From Karalla daura (taxonomy: Eukaryota > Chordata > Actinopteri > Chaetodontiformes > Leiognathidae): DNA of 64,000 nucleotides. The DNA lies in assembly GCA_029224185.1 (NCBI GenBank), contig CM055196.1, forward strand, positions 11,782,009 through 11,846,008, written 5' to 3'. The notes below the pieces were generated by a model. That model was not told where the DNA came from. It searched no databases and saw only the letters and a list, made by a program, of their open reading frames with translations. Positions 11,401-23,417 of this stretch are shown in pieces (the stretch's first letter is position 1; each line of letters starts with the position of its first letter). The translations under genes were made by a program, and so were the position numbers.

Positions 11401-12522
11401 GTACGTCCGCTTCACCTGCAGGGCGGAGCAGAGAGGACGGGGGTCACACACACACGTATCGCTCTGCTACTGTAGGTGTGACCTTCCCGGCACCGCTGGG
11501 TTGTGCCTGGTAGTTACCAGGAAGTTGGAAACAAAAGTTGTGGGTCCTTTGACAGACTCCTGAAACACTCCACAGCCACGAACAACACGCGGGACGACTT
11601 CAAGGCGAGCGAGGTTTGTCTACGGGACGGAACAGGTGATTTTCATGTGCTGTGTCCAACCCTGATCAGAGCAAGGGGACAGGGGGACATAGAGAGTCAG
11701 TATCACAGCTCGACCGATTCAACACCATTTCGACGTTTCACTTCACAAATCTGTGGCAGACCTGTGATCAGAAGTCTCAAGAGACACACTTTAGACTATA
11801 AACAGGGATGATTGCGACATCTCCGATTCTCCCAGCTCTCTGCTGCAGATGCTCCTGGCTCGCTCCTGTCAGTGCTTCCGCCGGATGATTTTGATGCGAT
11901 TTGAAAGACGACTTCGGCCGTCTCACGCTCGCCGTTCCCCGCCGCGGTGCTTTTTCTATATTTATTACTATCGATCTGCGTCGACAAGCCAAATCGCCCC
12001 TCGAGGAGAATAAAGCCTCCCTCTGCAGGCACAACAGAGACACAGCGAGGCGTGCTGCATGCGGACCGCTGCACAGACCACGTCTAGATGGCGTAAGGGC
12101 ACAGCGGCGTGTCCAGGTGACACAGGCCGAGGACGACAGACGTGAGGACATGCCCGGCACGTCGGAGGGCAGCGCACGGACGCCGTTCAGACATGCGCCC
12201 CGATGCAGGTGTGAGGCTCGACAACAACGGTGGAAATAAGAGACAGAGTTTGACCTTTTCACTGCCTCACTGATGATGATGATGATGATGATGGCTGCCA
12301 CTGCTACTGCCAACATGTTCAGACTAATGGAAAGAGAGATATAGATATATATATATGTTTTTTTCCCAATATGGACAAGGAGCTTCTTATTTGACGTTTG
12401 TTTGCTGCAATTCTAACATGAATGTGTCTGAATGGATTTAACTCTTCACTCTTCAAGGTGGCTGCAGGCTCTGAGGTGGAAATGGTCTAGGTGAGCAGTG
12501 CAGCCTGCCGGGTTTAACGGTG

Positions 12523-12600
<78 letters not shown>

Positions 12601-13575
12601 TATAAAGTGCCCGTCTCGGGCGGGTGAGCTAAGCTAGGCTGGGCAGCACGCCCGCCGCTGATTCTTCTGACAGATACTGCGATTGGATCACGGTTTCAGT
12701 CGACACGGCCATTCTTACGTTTCATTTCCACTGAAAAAGCAGAAAACTGTGTGACCCCCCCCCATCGCATCTTGATAGACAAGCTAAAGCCGCCACAGCT
12801 CTGGATACTGTGATGATTTGGATTGGTTCGGCCCTAACCACAATGCGAGGGGGAAAACTTTGCGTTCTGGATCTATCCGCATCTCCAGCGGTCTGTGCAC
12901 CAGCAGATATCCAGACAACGTGACGGTTAACGAATAGCACCGTTAATTTAGCAATCAGGCCACCAATGAAACCATAATCAGCACCCATTTTAACTACTGA
13001 TTCGCAATTCTGGGCCGTTAAAAACTGTTCTGGGGGTCTTTCTGGACAAACACAGCTTCTTGGATGCAAGTATCGTCTCCCTCCTTAGTTCTCGGTGACA
13101 GCAAACTGAATATTTCTGGAGGTGCGTGGACAATCGATTATGGGCGAGGAGGAGCGTGGACAGCGTAATCCGCCTCACGGAGCGCTGTGCTGTGGTCGTC
13201 CCGCCATGGACCCTGACTGGAGGAGCGTTGGACACGGCTGCTTTACACAGAGAAAAGGAGGAGGGGGGGGGGGGGGGGGGGGGGGTTCACTGAGAGCGGC
13301 GGCGGGACCGGACGCTCTCTGGTCTAGGGCCCGTCCAGAGACGGGGCCGTGATGCCGGCCGAGCTGAGGCCATATCTGACTACAGAGCACTCTGGTATCG
13401 GCGCGATCTGTGGGGGTGGAGAGAGAGAGAGCGACCCCGTGGAAGCGTTTTCTGCACAGCGAGGGGTCCCGCAGCTTGAATAATTTGAGGTTTCTCTGAC
13501 CTAAATTGATTCTCACAATTCGGAAGAAAAAAAAGCCACGCTCCAACGCTCGGTTACAAACTGTGATTGAGGTGT

Positions 13576-13629
<54 letters not shown>

Positions 13630-14047
13630 TCTAGTTTCTAATTCTGGGCCATTTCGCGAGAGATCCCATCTGCAAACAAACAATCAAAAAGGGGCGCTTT
13701 CTAAAAGCGTCCCACTCCGACTCGTTTAGAGTTTAGCCGTCTGCAGTCCTCGACACCCACGGGTGAAAACGCCGCACCGTCCCGCCGCCTGCGAGGTCGG
13801 CGTCCGGGTCCCCGCTTCCTCCTTCCTAAACATCCAAACTGTGCCCGTGCCACATGGGACTCCCTCCAAAACATAAGATCAAGAAAAGAAACGCGGTTTA
13901 ACCCGAGGCAGAGCCCCACGTCCTGTCCTGTCTGTCTCCTCACTGGTTTCACTGTGGGCCGTGGTGGACTGGCCTCGCTTGTTTGTCTGGACACTGAGGT
14001 TTATTAGTTATTGTTGGACGGAGATAAGACTTCTCCCGCCATATACG

Positions 14048-14087
<40 letters not shown>

Positions 14088-14917
14088 AGGGTAGGTCTGA
14101 CAGCTGGTTATCGAAATCTGCTCTAAGCCCCGCTGTATAATTAGCTCTGATGAGTAACTACGGTGCGCTGGTGGAGGGTATGCTCTGCACCGTCGCTGGG
14201 AGCTGATGTGAATGTCACTGATCCTGCTGCACGTCCTCTCTGAATCAAAGCCATTCATCAGGTATCTCACACACAGGTAGCGCGGAGGCGAGGAGGAGAG
14301 GTCTCCGGTCAGTCACGTGACACACAGCATTCACTCTCAGGCTCACACCCGGGGGCCTCCGCTCGACCTGTTGGAGGACGGCGGGAGGAAGGCCGGACTA
14401 GCCAGAGGGAGAGGACGTGCAGACTTCCACACAGAAAGGCCCCTGACCTGGATCTGAACCAGGGATCCAGGATCTGGACCAGAGATCCAGGATCTGAACC
14501 CATCCACTGTGTCCGCCATCTAAATCTAGCCATGGAAGCAAATAAATCATATAATTTCCCAACAATCTCATTACTTACGATGTGACTCCTTGTTTGTCTA
14601 CTGATCGATGGTTCAAATCATACTTGTGTCTTGTCAAATTAGCGCACGCTGCAGGGGTTTGGGATCACAAAATAGCAACGGATACGAAAACTTGTAACTG
14701 TGTTCCCAGAGGGGCGATCAGAAAGTGCTAACGGACGCTGAGGTGCAGCCGGGCTCCAGCACAGCAGATTAGGGCTCACGCTCGTTGGGGAGCCAGCGGA
14801 GAGGAGATAACAACAGCATCAATTATCCGTGACTGAACCCAGAGCGAACCAAGGAGCCGTTTTCACTGCTTCCACTCTCCCGCCAAACAAAAATATCAAC
14901 ACCAACCAAGGCCGCTA

Positions 14918-14972
<55 letters not shown>

Positions 14973-15134
14973 CACACCTTTAAAAAGCTGAAACCACTCT
15001 TTTCTTTTTGGGGACTCGAAACTTTCTGCTGCAGGATTTTTCAGAGACCGACTCGAGAGCACAACTCCAATGTGCCGAAGTCACTATTGAGCGGTTTTCT
15101 GCAAAAACCATTATGTCAAGTGACAAACAGCATG

Positions 15135-15166
<32 letters not shown>

Positions 15167-17844
15167 AATCAGGACTTACTGCTACTTCACACAACAGTGG
15201 AGATGGCTCGGAGCAGTGTGAAAAGCTCTCCTCACCAACCGTCTGGACAAAGACTGACACACAGAGCTTCAAGACACACACACACACACCGTCTCCGCCT
15301 CCGTCTCCAGACTAAAACCGGACACTTCACAGCTTCTACCTGGACGCCCCGACGTCCTCTCTGAGCCGGACCTTTAGCTCCGAGGAGACGAGAACCGTAC
15401 CTGAGAGTGGAAGTTGACCATGGTGGTCGTCTCGATGTCCTTCTTCCCCAGCACCTCCATCTTCACGGGCGCGTTGGGGAACTTGTAGGAGAAGTAGTCC
15501 AGGAAGTCCGGGAGGTAGGACGCCGCGCCGTGGATGATGCCCATCACGAAGCAGGCGGCTTGGGCCTCGTCCTCGCTGAAGGACAGGGTGACGAACTCCT
15601 GGGCGAAGCGCTGCATCTCGGCCGGCGTCAGGCAGGCCAGCTGCTCGCTGTAGGCGTGCACCACCGACGCCCCGCCGTTGGCCTGCCGCTCCACGTGGAC
15701 GAGCCGGCCGAACTCCAGGCCGGGCAGGGCCGGGGCCGGCGTGCAGTGCAGCGGCGAGCTGTAGCCCAGCCGGTCCCGCACCATGGCGGTGACGGAGGCG
15801 GAGGTAGCGGCGGGGCCGGGGGCGTCCGGGTGGAGCTGCGGAGCCCCGGCGGAGCCGTGGTGGAGGTTGCTGTTGTTGCCGTTGATCCGGCTGAGGAACT
15901 CGGGCAGGGCCAGGGACACCCCCGAGCACACCGTCTGGCACGAGCGGTGGTACATCTTGGGCCGGCTGTGCCTCTCCTTCATCCGCTCGCCGTCTTTGTG
16001 CTTCTTTTTTTTCTTCTTCTTGAGCTTCTTCAGCAGGAGGTCTTCCTCGGAACCAGCCTTGGGCTTCTCTGCAGACTCTGGTGGAGGACGAGACAATGTT
16101 ACGGAGACGATGTTGACAATACTGTGCATCATTTTTGAGACTTGCAACAAGACCTGCAATTGAAGGAAGGTCACAGCGTTATGCTCTAAACGTTCCATAT
16201 GAACTTTCCCACAAGGTTCTCATTATTTAGATGGACTATATACTTTAATACGTTCAACTGTTGATGCAAGATAAGATTAACTTTCCTCTGTGGGAGCAAC
16301 GAGCTCATATAAGAACATATCAAATAGAGTGAATTTACCAAACTATTGACAGAGGAGGGACAAAATCATTCTTAGCGTTTCATCCTTGTGTCTACACATA
16401 AAAGTAGTATTACATGAATTAAAATGTGATGACACTGATGATCCGTGGCACCTTTGTTTCCGTCTTCTTAGAATGATACATTTAGTAATTCGACTGTTAA
16501 CATATTATATTTTTGACATACATTGTATATTCTGTGCACAAATTTTAGGTGTGCTGCTAACTACTGTCACCCTGTCAACAAAACAGACTCCTCAGAGCTG
16601 GATAACTAGTCTGGATAACCTGGCAATACATCTGATTCTAAATCTACCATTTCGTCTATAGCATCGATAGATTTTCCCATTTATTTTGTGCAACTTGTGC
16701 CCACTCGTGCACAACCTGCTTTTCAGGTGACTCCATTCCCACCACGTATTAATTACTGTTCTCAACAGTCTTTCACAGAGGTTTATTTGCTACTAAAAAC
16801 CATCAATAATAGCTAATCGATGGAACGAAGATCACACCCCCCCAACACCGTAACCCTGCCAAAACAACTTGGAGCCACTAAGGCTTAAAAACTTCCTCGC
16901 AGGTCATCCTAACACACAGAGCCCCTCATCTGTCCAGATGTGGCCCGCTCACCTCTCTGAGGGGGGACCACCTCCCCGTTCTCCCTCGCGATGTCATGCA
17001 CAGGTGGCAGCTTGTGGTTCCTCCACTCTTTGCTCCTCTCCTTCTTCTTCTCCCGGTCCTTCTCCTTCACACGGTGATCTTGGCGGAGCGCGGGCGAGGG
17101 GAGAGAGGGAAAAGAAGGAGGGGAGGCGAAATTCAGCGCGACGCGAGGGGCAATAAAGTGTGGAGCAAACATTTCCACGTGCACTCGCACATATGCACAC
17201 ATCACCATCTGGGCCTGTTACACAGCGGGGCCTATGGTACACATAATTATGTAATAGTGTGATAGAGGGCGGCGTGGTGCCGTTAACGTGCAGGTGTAGC
17301 GGGGGGCTGCGGGTGCCGTACCTCTCTGCGGGGTCTTCATGTCTCCGTTCTCGGTCTTTGTATGGCAGCAGCTCGCTGGGCTCTCGGCGGAGCTCCTCCG
17401 CTGCGCCTCGCCGCTTTTCTCCTTGTGTCGCTTCTCCTTCGCCTTCTTCACTTTGGGCGGAGAGGCCAGGAAGTTGCTGATTTTGAAGATTTTCCGGGCG
17501 GGAGTCGCCGGTCCCGCCGCCGCAGGAGTAGTCGCAGAAGTAGAGGAGGAGGTGGTGGTGGAGGAGGAGGCGGCGGAGTGGCTCGGCTTGGCCGGGCCGA
17601 AACTCCATTTCGCTGGGCTCCCACAACTCTGCTTCCCGTTGTGTTTTTCCCCTGCGCACACCTCTCCGTTCACTCTGCGGGGCTTCAGGCCCTTCTCCTC
17701 CACCCGGACCTTCTTCGGGGCTGGAGGGTAGATGTCGCTGGACGACTGAGGTCGGCTCTCCGGCGGACGTTTAGCGACCAGGGGTTTGGGGGAATTTGTT
17801 TTGCTGTTTGCTGCGAAATGCATGGAGTCCACGGCCTCGGCCAT
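8416..17844 (-). CDS. rsbn1l: RSBN1-like lysine demethylase-family protein
   Basis: Seen: eight coding exons on the minus strand, 17844-17322, 17078-16953, 16077-15401, 11415-11278, 11169-11027, 10919-10752, 10611-10500 and 10005-8416. They sum to 3,477 nt, an exact 1,158-residue frame. Exon 1 has MAEA...KKVRVEEK and RRVNGE, as in RSBN1L rather than RSBN1. A lysine-rich basic patch near residue 240 is followed by RPKMYHRSCQTVCSG. The conserved core (about 310-700) includes VKMEVLGKKDIETTTM, GAVDEEVGDYFPEF, MWVRPGEQMIPMADMPKSPF and DRTRAHADHIGQGFERQT. Known: RSBN1/DPY-21-type JmjC-like enzymes remove methyl from H4K20me2 in the nucleus. The last exon adds a tail of about 450 residues with a glutamate run, K/E/R-rich repeats and a six-histidine tract, which makes the protein longer than the roughly 850 residues I recall for human RSBN1L. 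Neighbour tmem60 supports the call. Confidence 0.94.
9480..9815. repeat. CTC/CTT triplet tracts coding poly-Glu in rsbn1l
   Basis: Several CCT/CTC/CTT runs (9481-9501, 9643-9660, 9716-9732, 9767-9806) read on the minus strand as GAG/GAA codons and give glutamate tracts in the rsbn1l tail. They stay in frame. Such tracts vary in length between individuals. Confidence 0.8.
12524..12600. repeat. (GT)n microsatellite
   Basis: About 38 uninterrupted GT units within the large intron 3 of rsbn1l. It is the longest of five dinucleotide arrays in that intron. Confidence 0.97.
13263..13285. repeat. poly-G tract
   Basis: A run of 23 G after GAGGA, in rsbn1l intron 3. G4-forming on the plus strand (C-run in the transcript). 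Length is uncertain because long G runs are poorly sequenced. Confidence 0.9.
13577..13627. repeat. (GT)n microsatellite
   Basis: About 25 GT units in rsbn1l intron 3. Confidence 0.95.
14050..14086. repeat. (GT)n microsatellite
   Basis: About 18 GT units in rsbn1l intron 3. Confidence 0.95.
14919..14978. repeat. (CA)n microsatellite
   Basis: About 29 CA units with a single interruption near the right end, in rsbn1l intron 3. Opposite strand phase to the GT arrays at 12.5-14.1 kb. Confidence 0.95.
15142..15168. repeat. (CA)n microsatellite
   Basis: About 12 CA units following a GCGCGC stretch, in rsbn1l intron 3. A further short CA run lies near 15277-15290. Confidence 0.9.
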
Positions 17845-17960
17845 CTTGGAAGTTTCTATTTTTTACGGTCGGACGTAACTGGTGCGTGAGAGACAGGCCG
17901 GGGGCGGGGCCTGGCGCGATGACGTCAGACGCACGCACGCACGCAGACAGGCAGCAGACA
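17845..17960 (-). promoter_or_regulatory. rsbn1l: rsbn1l CpG promoter with GC box and CRE
   Basis: Immediately upstream of the rsbn1l start codon the sequence is CpG-rich. It contains a GC box (GGGGCGGGGC, 17901-17910) and a perfect palindromic cAMP response element (TGACGTCA, 17920-17927), only 57-83 bases before the ATG on the minus strand. No TATA box is seen. This is the usual make-up of a broadly expressed, CREB/ATF- and Sp-bound vertebrate promoter; actual binding is inference. Confidence 0.7.
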
Positions 17961-18574
17961 GGAGTGTTTACAGGCTGCGGGACAAGAAACAGCAGCTCGC
18001 TGGATTCAGTGTTTAAATAAATACTACAAGAGGCCTGCGGACAGGAGAGCCGAGTTATGATCCGAGGAGAGTGCCAGGTTTGCTCTCGGTTGTTATATTA
18101 AACAATGTATTTAAAGAGTTTTTTATTTACCCTTCACACAGGACTCATCACGTCTTCACCAACATCCGATCTTGTTCTCCGTTGTGTGTCTTGTTCTTGC
18201 ATATAGTTTTAATATTTGATATTTGTATCACCGCATTTACTGAGATATATATCGCAGTAAATATATATATGAGACATATATATTTCTCTTTCTGTGTTAC
18301 TGATGCATCACTAGAAATTTCCCCATTTTGGAAGTAATAAAGAATTATCTTATCTTTAATATATTTAACATTAAAGGAGATCTAGAATGATCTTGAATCT
18401 TAACATTGGCTTTGTTGAATAATGACAGTGTATTCCAGCCTAAGATAAGAAGAATATGATCAGAAAATCAGAAAAGAAAAAAAGAATTACATTTTATAGT
18501 GTTTTATGGTAATGTAAGGGATTTTGTGATGCAAATATTACGTTTTGCATATTATTATTAAACTTTGAGATATT

Positions 18575-18657
18575 TACATTTTAAAGTATAACAACTAGTG
18601 CGCACATTGTGCACATTGTATTCTGGTATTGATTACTTTAAAATGTACATTTTAAAG
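18575..18657. repeat. inverted repeat with perfect 22-bp palindrome
   Basis: TACATTTTAAAGTA at 18575-18588 is the exact reverse complement of TACTTTAAAATGTA at 18634-18647, leaving a loop of about 45 bases that itself contains GTGCGCAC and GTGCAC. The right arm also overlaps a perfect 22-base palindrome at 18636-18657, centred on TGTACA. I saw no target-site duplication. A decayed MITE or a chance A/T palindrome are both possible. Confidence 0.75.
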
Positions 18658-19714
18658 CCTTATTCGTTGACAGAGAGATAAGTATGTTTTATCATAAATG
18701 GCTGATTCCTTTAAAAAAAGTTTTAATACATTTATATTGTAGGAGACTTTTCAAAATGGCCGTAAATGAACAGTTGTTCATTTTTCAACTCTCAGGGGGT
18801 AGAAATGTACTTATCTTCAAGATCCACAGCGATTGTGAACGAAGCCAACCAAATTCCTGAAAGCAGTCTTAGATAATTCATGAATTGCAAATAGATTCTG
18901 AGAGGTTTATAGTATGTCCACTAGGTGGCAGGATAGCGATGCAAATCCATTGAGAGCTCTCGCTTTGCTGTGGAACTTATCAGGGTTAGACACACGTTGC
19001 ACGGATACTATTTGGATATGTGCTCATTCTTTCAATCACTACTTTAATTACATTTATGTTGCAAACACCATGACTCATGTAATGTCGGCCTTAGAAGACT
19101 GAGATTTCAATTTAACGGCCAAATGCTTTTTCTTTAAAAACATCCCGATACGGGATGAAAGTTATCTCTTTGTTTTGACAGAGTATAAGAGGGAGCCTAC
19201 AACGATGTGGAAAGTATCTGCAACCACTAATGCAGCAGCCGTAATCTGCCAGAAGGACTAGAAGGCCAGTATACACATTGTTCATTAGCGCTGACACTGG
19301 CTTACTCTAAAACGAGATTTGTTTATTACTGTTGACTTAAATTGTTCATTGGGTAAATGTCAACTCTTAAGAGAGTTGTTGCAGAGACAAAGACCCGGTT
19401 TGCAGTATCCAGTAAAAAAAGAGGTTATCTTTGGCTCCGACAAAACAAGGCAGTGCAAAAAGATTAATCCTTTATTGTACCTTTGGCTGTGGTAGACAGT
19501 GTGCACTCCAGCGTTTAAAGTACTTATGATCATGGTTTCCATTTCATGTCACTTTGAGACGACAGCTAGAGACACTTCGCAGATTAATGTTTTCCCTACA
19601 AAACAAAGGGGAAATGTTATTTACACATTAATTCAGCTGGAGTAATATTTCTACAATATATTTAAACTTTCACAGAGGCCAATTTTCCATTATCTGTTTT
19701 GTATTATTGCACTT

Positions 19715-19990
19715 CCACCCATCCATCCACCCATCCATCCATCTATCCACCCATCTATCTTTTTACCCACCACTTGTACCACTTTGTACCTTGATGATGC
19801 TCCAGCTCCCCTAGAGTGAAGGAAGGGACTGCATCCTGGACGCTTGTCCGTCACAGGACACACACACACACACTTCCCATTCATTCTCACACCTACGGGC
19901 AGTCGTAGCTTCTCCAACTGACCCAAACATGCATGATTTTGGACTTCGAGCTGAAACTGGAGCATCTGGAGAAAAATGGTGCACACACAA
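19715..19990 (-). repeat. worn LINE-tail-like repeat, minus orientation
   Basis: Begins with CCAT/CCAC simple repeats (19718-19757), then in reverse order carries the family's boxes: 'ctccagctcccctagagtga', 'gtccgtcacaggacacacac', 'attcattctcacacctacgg' and 'cccaaacatgcatgattttg'. With about 275 bases it is one of the longest copies in the window. Confidence 0.7.
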
Positions 19991-22900
19991 GGAAATGGAA
20001 CACAGACATGGACTTTGATCTGACCGGGATAATATTAACCCCATAATAATTTTAAATAATTCTCATTGTTTTACTGTAAGTATCAGAGGTGAATGCAGGC
20101 CTGCAACTGGACTTGGATAGTGAACAGTATGATACAAATCTTGACCGTGAGGTATTGTCGCATTCATTCATGCCAAGGCTGTGAGTTATCTCCTCCACCA
20201 CTGCATGTTACTATTCTGGATGTGAAAGCAGGCTGTCATTCCAGGGTAATTACTTTTACCAGCCTAAAATCTCCTGTACTGTAAATATTGATATAGGACT
20301 GGTACAGCACAGAGAAAAGGTCAGCACAGGGAATGCACTCCCTCGCACCTTTCTGCATATTTAAGTACCATCCACCCACATGGTCTCTATTAACCGCAGC
20401 TGGGAAATAAGTGACTTTATAGAAGGTTTAAACATATCTCAAACCTGTCAAAAGCTCTCTTCAGTCATGGAAACAAAAACCCACTTAACTCACGTGCATG
20501 CCAGTGTCTCAGGTATGTCCATGTTCATCTGAGTATCCCGCCCCTCTGGGGAGGAGGTGACAGTTGCTGATAACCCATTCCCACATTATGCCTGCTCCTC
20601 ATATCCTTCATCAGGACAAAGGATTCTTTAATATAAATTTCAAACAATGTCTTAATGAAGTCCAGGCTCTTGGATTAGAAACAAATTGACCTGACGTTAT
20701 CTGGTGTTGGCTCGCTGTAGGAAATCCAGCCCAGATGTGAGGGACATTTGATTGTTTCATTTTCAGGAATCACTATCATCAATGAAGATGAAAAACCGTC
20801 TCACACATGGCAAAGGAATGTATCGGTTACTGCCGAATTAAGGACTTGGCAGCGGACAATTCACGTGCATATCAAAGTTTACGTGTGTGTGTCTGGGTGT
20901 GTGTGTGAGAGAGAGGCAGAGCACAAGAATGAGATAAGGAGGGATACACTAATACACTAATGCACATACACTAATCCATAGGATAAAAGCAAGAACACAT
21001 TTATATGTTCCTGGTATTCAAGCGATGAGTCCCTGGATCCATATTTGTCCAGGTAGGTTTACACCCTCAGACCAGACGGTCTCAGTGTGGTATTGCAATA
21101 GGCTGGCGCGGCATTATGACACTGGTGGGGTTCACTCCAGTTCAGCTGGTAATGGGACACTCATGCACATAACAGACATGACCGACGACACTGGCTCCTC
21201 TGCCCAAAGTGGAGGAAGATGAAGTGGTCTGCCAGGAAGGCCCAGCAGCAAAGCCGGACTGATGGTCAGATGTTTGTTCTAGTCAGAGTGGAAAAAAACC
21301 CCAGTGTTTACACAATCCAGGACAGAGAGTGGGCCAAGCCAGCTCACCGGGGGAATTCAAAACACTGTATCCCAAAAGGGCACCCTGAGGAGAAAAAAAA
21401 CCCCGCTGTCCATAAATGGGTAAAGTCAGGAGTGCAGGTATTATTGGGAATAATAGAGTTCTGGGTTGTGCTGCTGCCTCTGAGAACAGAACAGATTAAT
21501 TCTGATCAGCTAAACGAACTGACCCTGTTAACCTTAATCAACTGCATTAATCGTCCTCCGCACTGCTCCTGTGTCTGGTTAGTTTGTTGTGGCTAAGCAG
21601 CGACTGTCTGGGATTTATGCTCGGCTGTGCTGTCAAAGATGTGGCTCTATGATAATAAATCAATAAGGCCTCGACAGAGGTCTCTGGAGAGTGTAAACAC
21701 CCTTCTCACACTATATCCCACTGTAAGTGCTGAAGCAGTGAAGTGAGAGTGAAAAGTGAAGGGATACTTACTCCTGGCTTTTGTCATTGCCAACATGTCC
21801 AATGACCTCATGGCTGCATTATCAGGGGGGAGAGTCTAACGTACGTATTGTCATGCACAGATAGTTGTTACAAATGTGAGGAATTTGAGCTTGTTTAGTT
21901 GAAACCCAGGTTGTTATTCCCAAGACAGAAACTGAGGAAAATATCAAAACCAGTCACTAAAAATGTAATATTTTTGCCGTTGCAGCTGTGATACCTCTAC
22001 AAGGTGTCCAAAGTCTCCAGATGTGAGTATGAGCCTGCAGGTCAGTGCTGTTGCACGCCGAGACGTTGTCTTCCTCCTTCACCCGTTTCTCATTTCTAAC
22101 CTGAAGCTTCCCACACTCCTCTCCCTAAACAAATGGCTTCCTTTGTCATTACTAAAGGACAGCTGAGAAATCTCTCTAGCGTCGTGCACTCGGAGCAAGG
22201 CCGGCCAGTGCAGAGAACAAAAATGCGCAGGGGTCAAGTTTCATTACAAAAACAAGACAGTTGTAGTGGCCGCACAAGCGTTAAAAGTGGACACATTTCT
22301 CAAGCATCAAATGCCGGCATTGCACGCTATCACTCATATCTCATATCCTGTGGTGGGACTGACATTTACACTCCAGGTTGGAGAAACTAAAGCCTCATTA
22401 TCTTAACTCCCTGCCAAGCAGATGCCTCATTTAGTTCATGTGACTGTGTTTTCTCTCTGTCTTTTTTCTGACTATATGGAGACACTATGAATTATCACAG
22501 GACCTCAGTCTTACAAGACTGGACAGGCTGCACACCCCGAGCTTAACTTCTCCACCCAGAGGTTACCTCACCAGATCTCGCCACTTGTTGAGGATTAATA
22601 CCGTCCGAGTAAAATCAATAGACATTTTCTCTCCCTGGACATTTTATTTGATTCGAGCGGCCTTCTTGGATAAATCTGACATTCCTGATTTTCATTACTC
22701 AGCAGCGGAACTAAACCACAGAGATTACAGTAAAATGAAAAGTGTACTTACATATGTGCGCAGCCAACTCTTGGCACCGGCCCAGCAGCCGATATTGTGC
22801 TTCGAGTGCATATTTTGACCTGTCGCATCTGTCACTCACATGTTTGTGCACCCGCTGACAGGAAGCTGGGGAACCGCCTGCCAGAGCAACTGTGACACAT

Positions 22901-23417
22901 ATGCATATTCAAGACTGCGATACTACAGCATGGTTCGAGAATGCATCCCAAGTGGCCTTCATTACGTGAGGCGATTACAAAGAGGATACACTGGAACATA
23001 GTAATTAGATTACATTAAGGCCCACGCTCTCTAAAGCGTCTGCAATTTTTATGACGGATTCAGAAATGTCACGGCTAATCCTGTTTATGTTGAGAAACAG
23101 AAATATTGTACCATTTCCTCACGCTCACGTTCTTATCGTCCACTATCTCTCTGAGTCCATCTACTGGGAGGCACATCTACATAATCCTCCTTTTACTCTC
23201 TGTTTTTTTTTTCACCTGTTTCCCTCTCAGAGTTTCTCGCTCCTCATTTCTCACACAGACTCACTTTCCACTGAGCGACTCCATCAGTTCACCCCTCCCT
23301 CCTCTTCTCCCTCCCACCTTACCGCCTCCTCTCACTATCACTGCACTTCTCAATCCGAGGTGGGTCTTTTTTACACTCTCTCCCGTCGCTGCTTTTACTC
23401 TTTGCTCCCAGGACGTG

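Larger units (their letters stand above)
17961..23417. other. gene-poor spacer between rsbn1l and the fgl2-like gene
   Basis: No open frame here has splice context, family resemblance or useful length. The stretch is A/T-rich from 18.0 to 19.1 kb and holds a palindromic inverted repeat (18575-18657) and a worn repeat (19715-19990). The rest, about 20.0-23.3 kb, looks like unique non-coding DNA; by position it could hold control elements of either divergent neighbour, but I see no specific motif that proves this. Confidence 0.5.

Noticed and set aside
15407..16138. 243-codon plus-strand open frame
   Set aside because: Antisense of rsbn1l exon 3, GC-rich and open by composition.
18240..18290. 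ATATAT-rich hairpin in the rsbn1l-fgl2 spacer
   Set aside because: Simple TA repeats explain it; arms are short and imperfect, and no microRNA-like stem was found.
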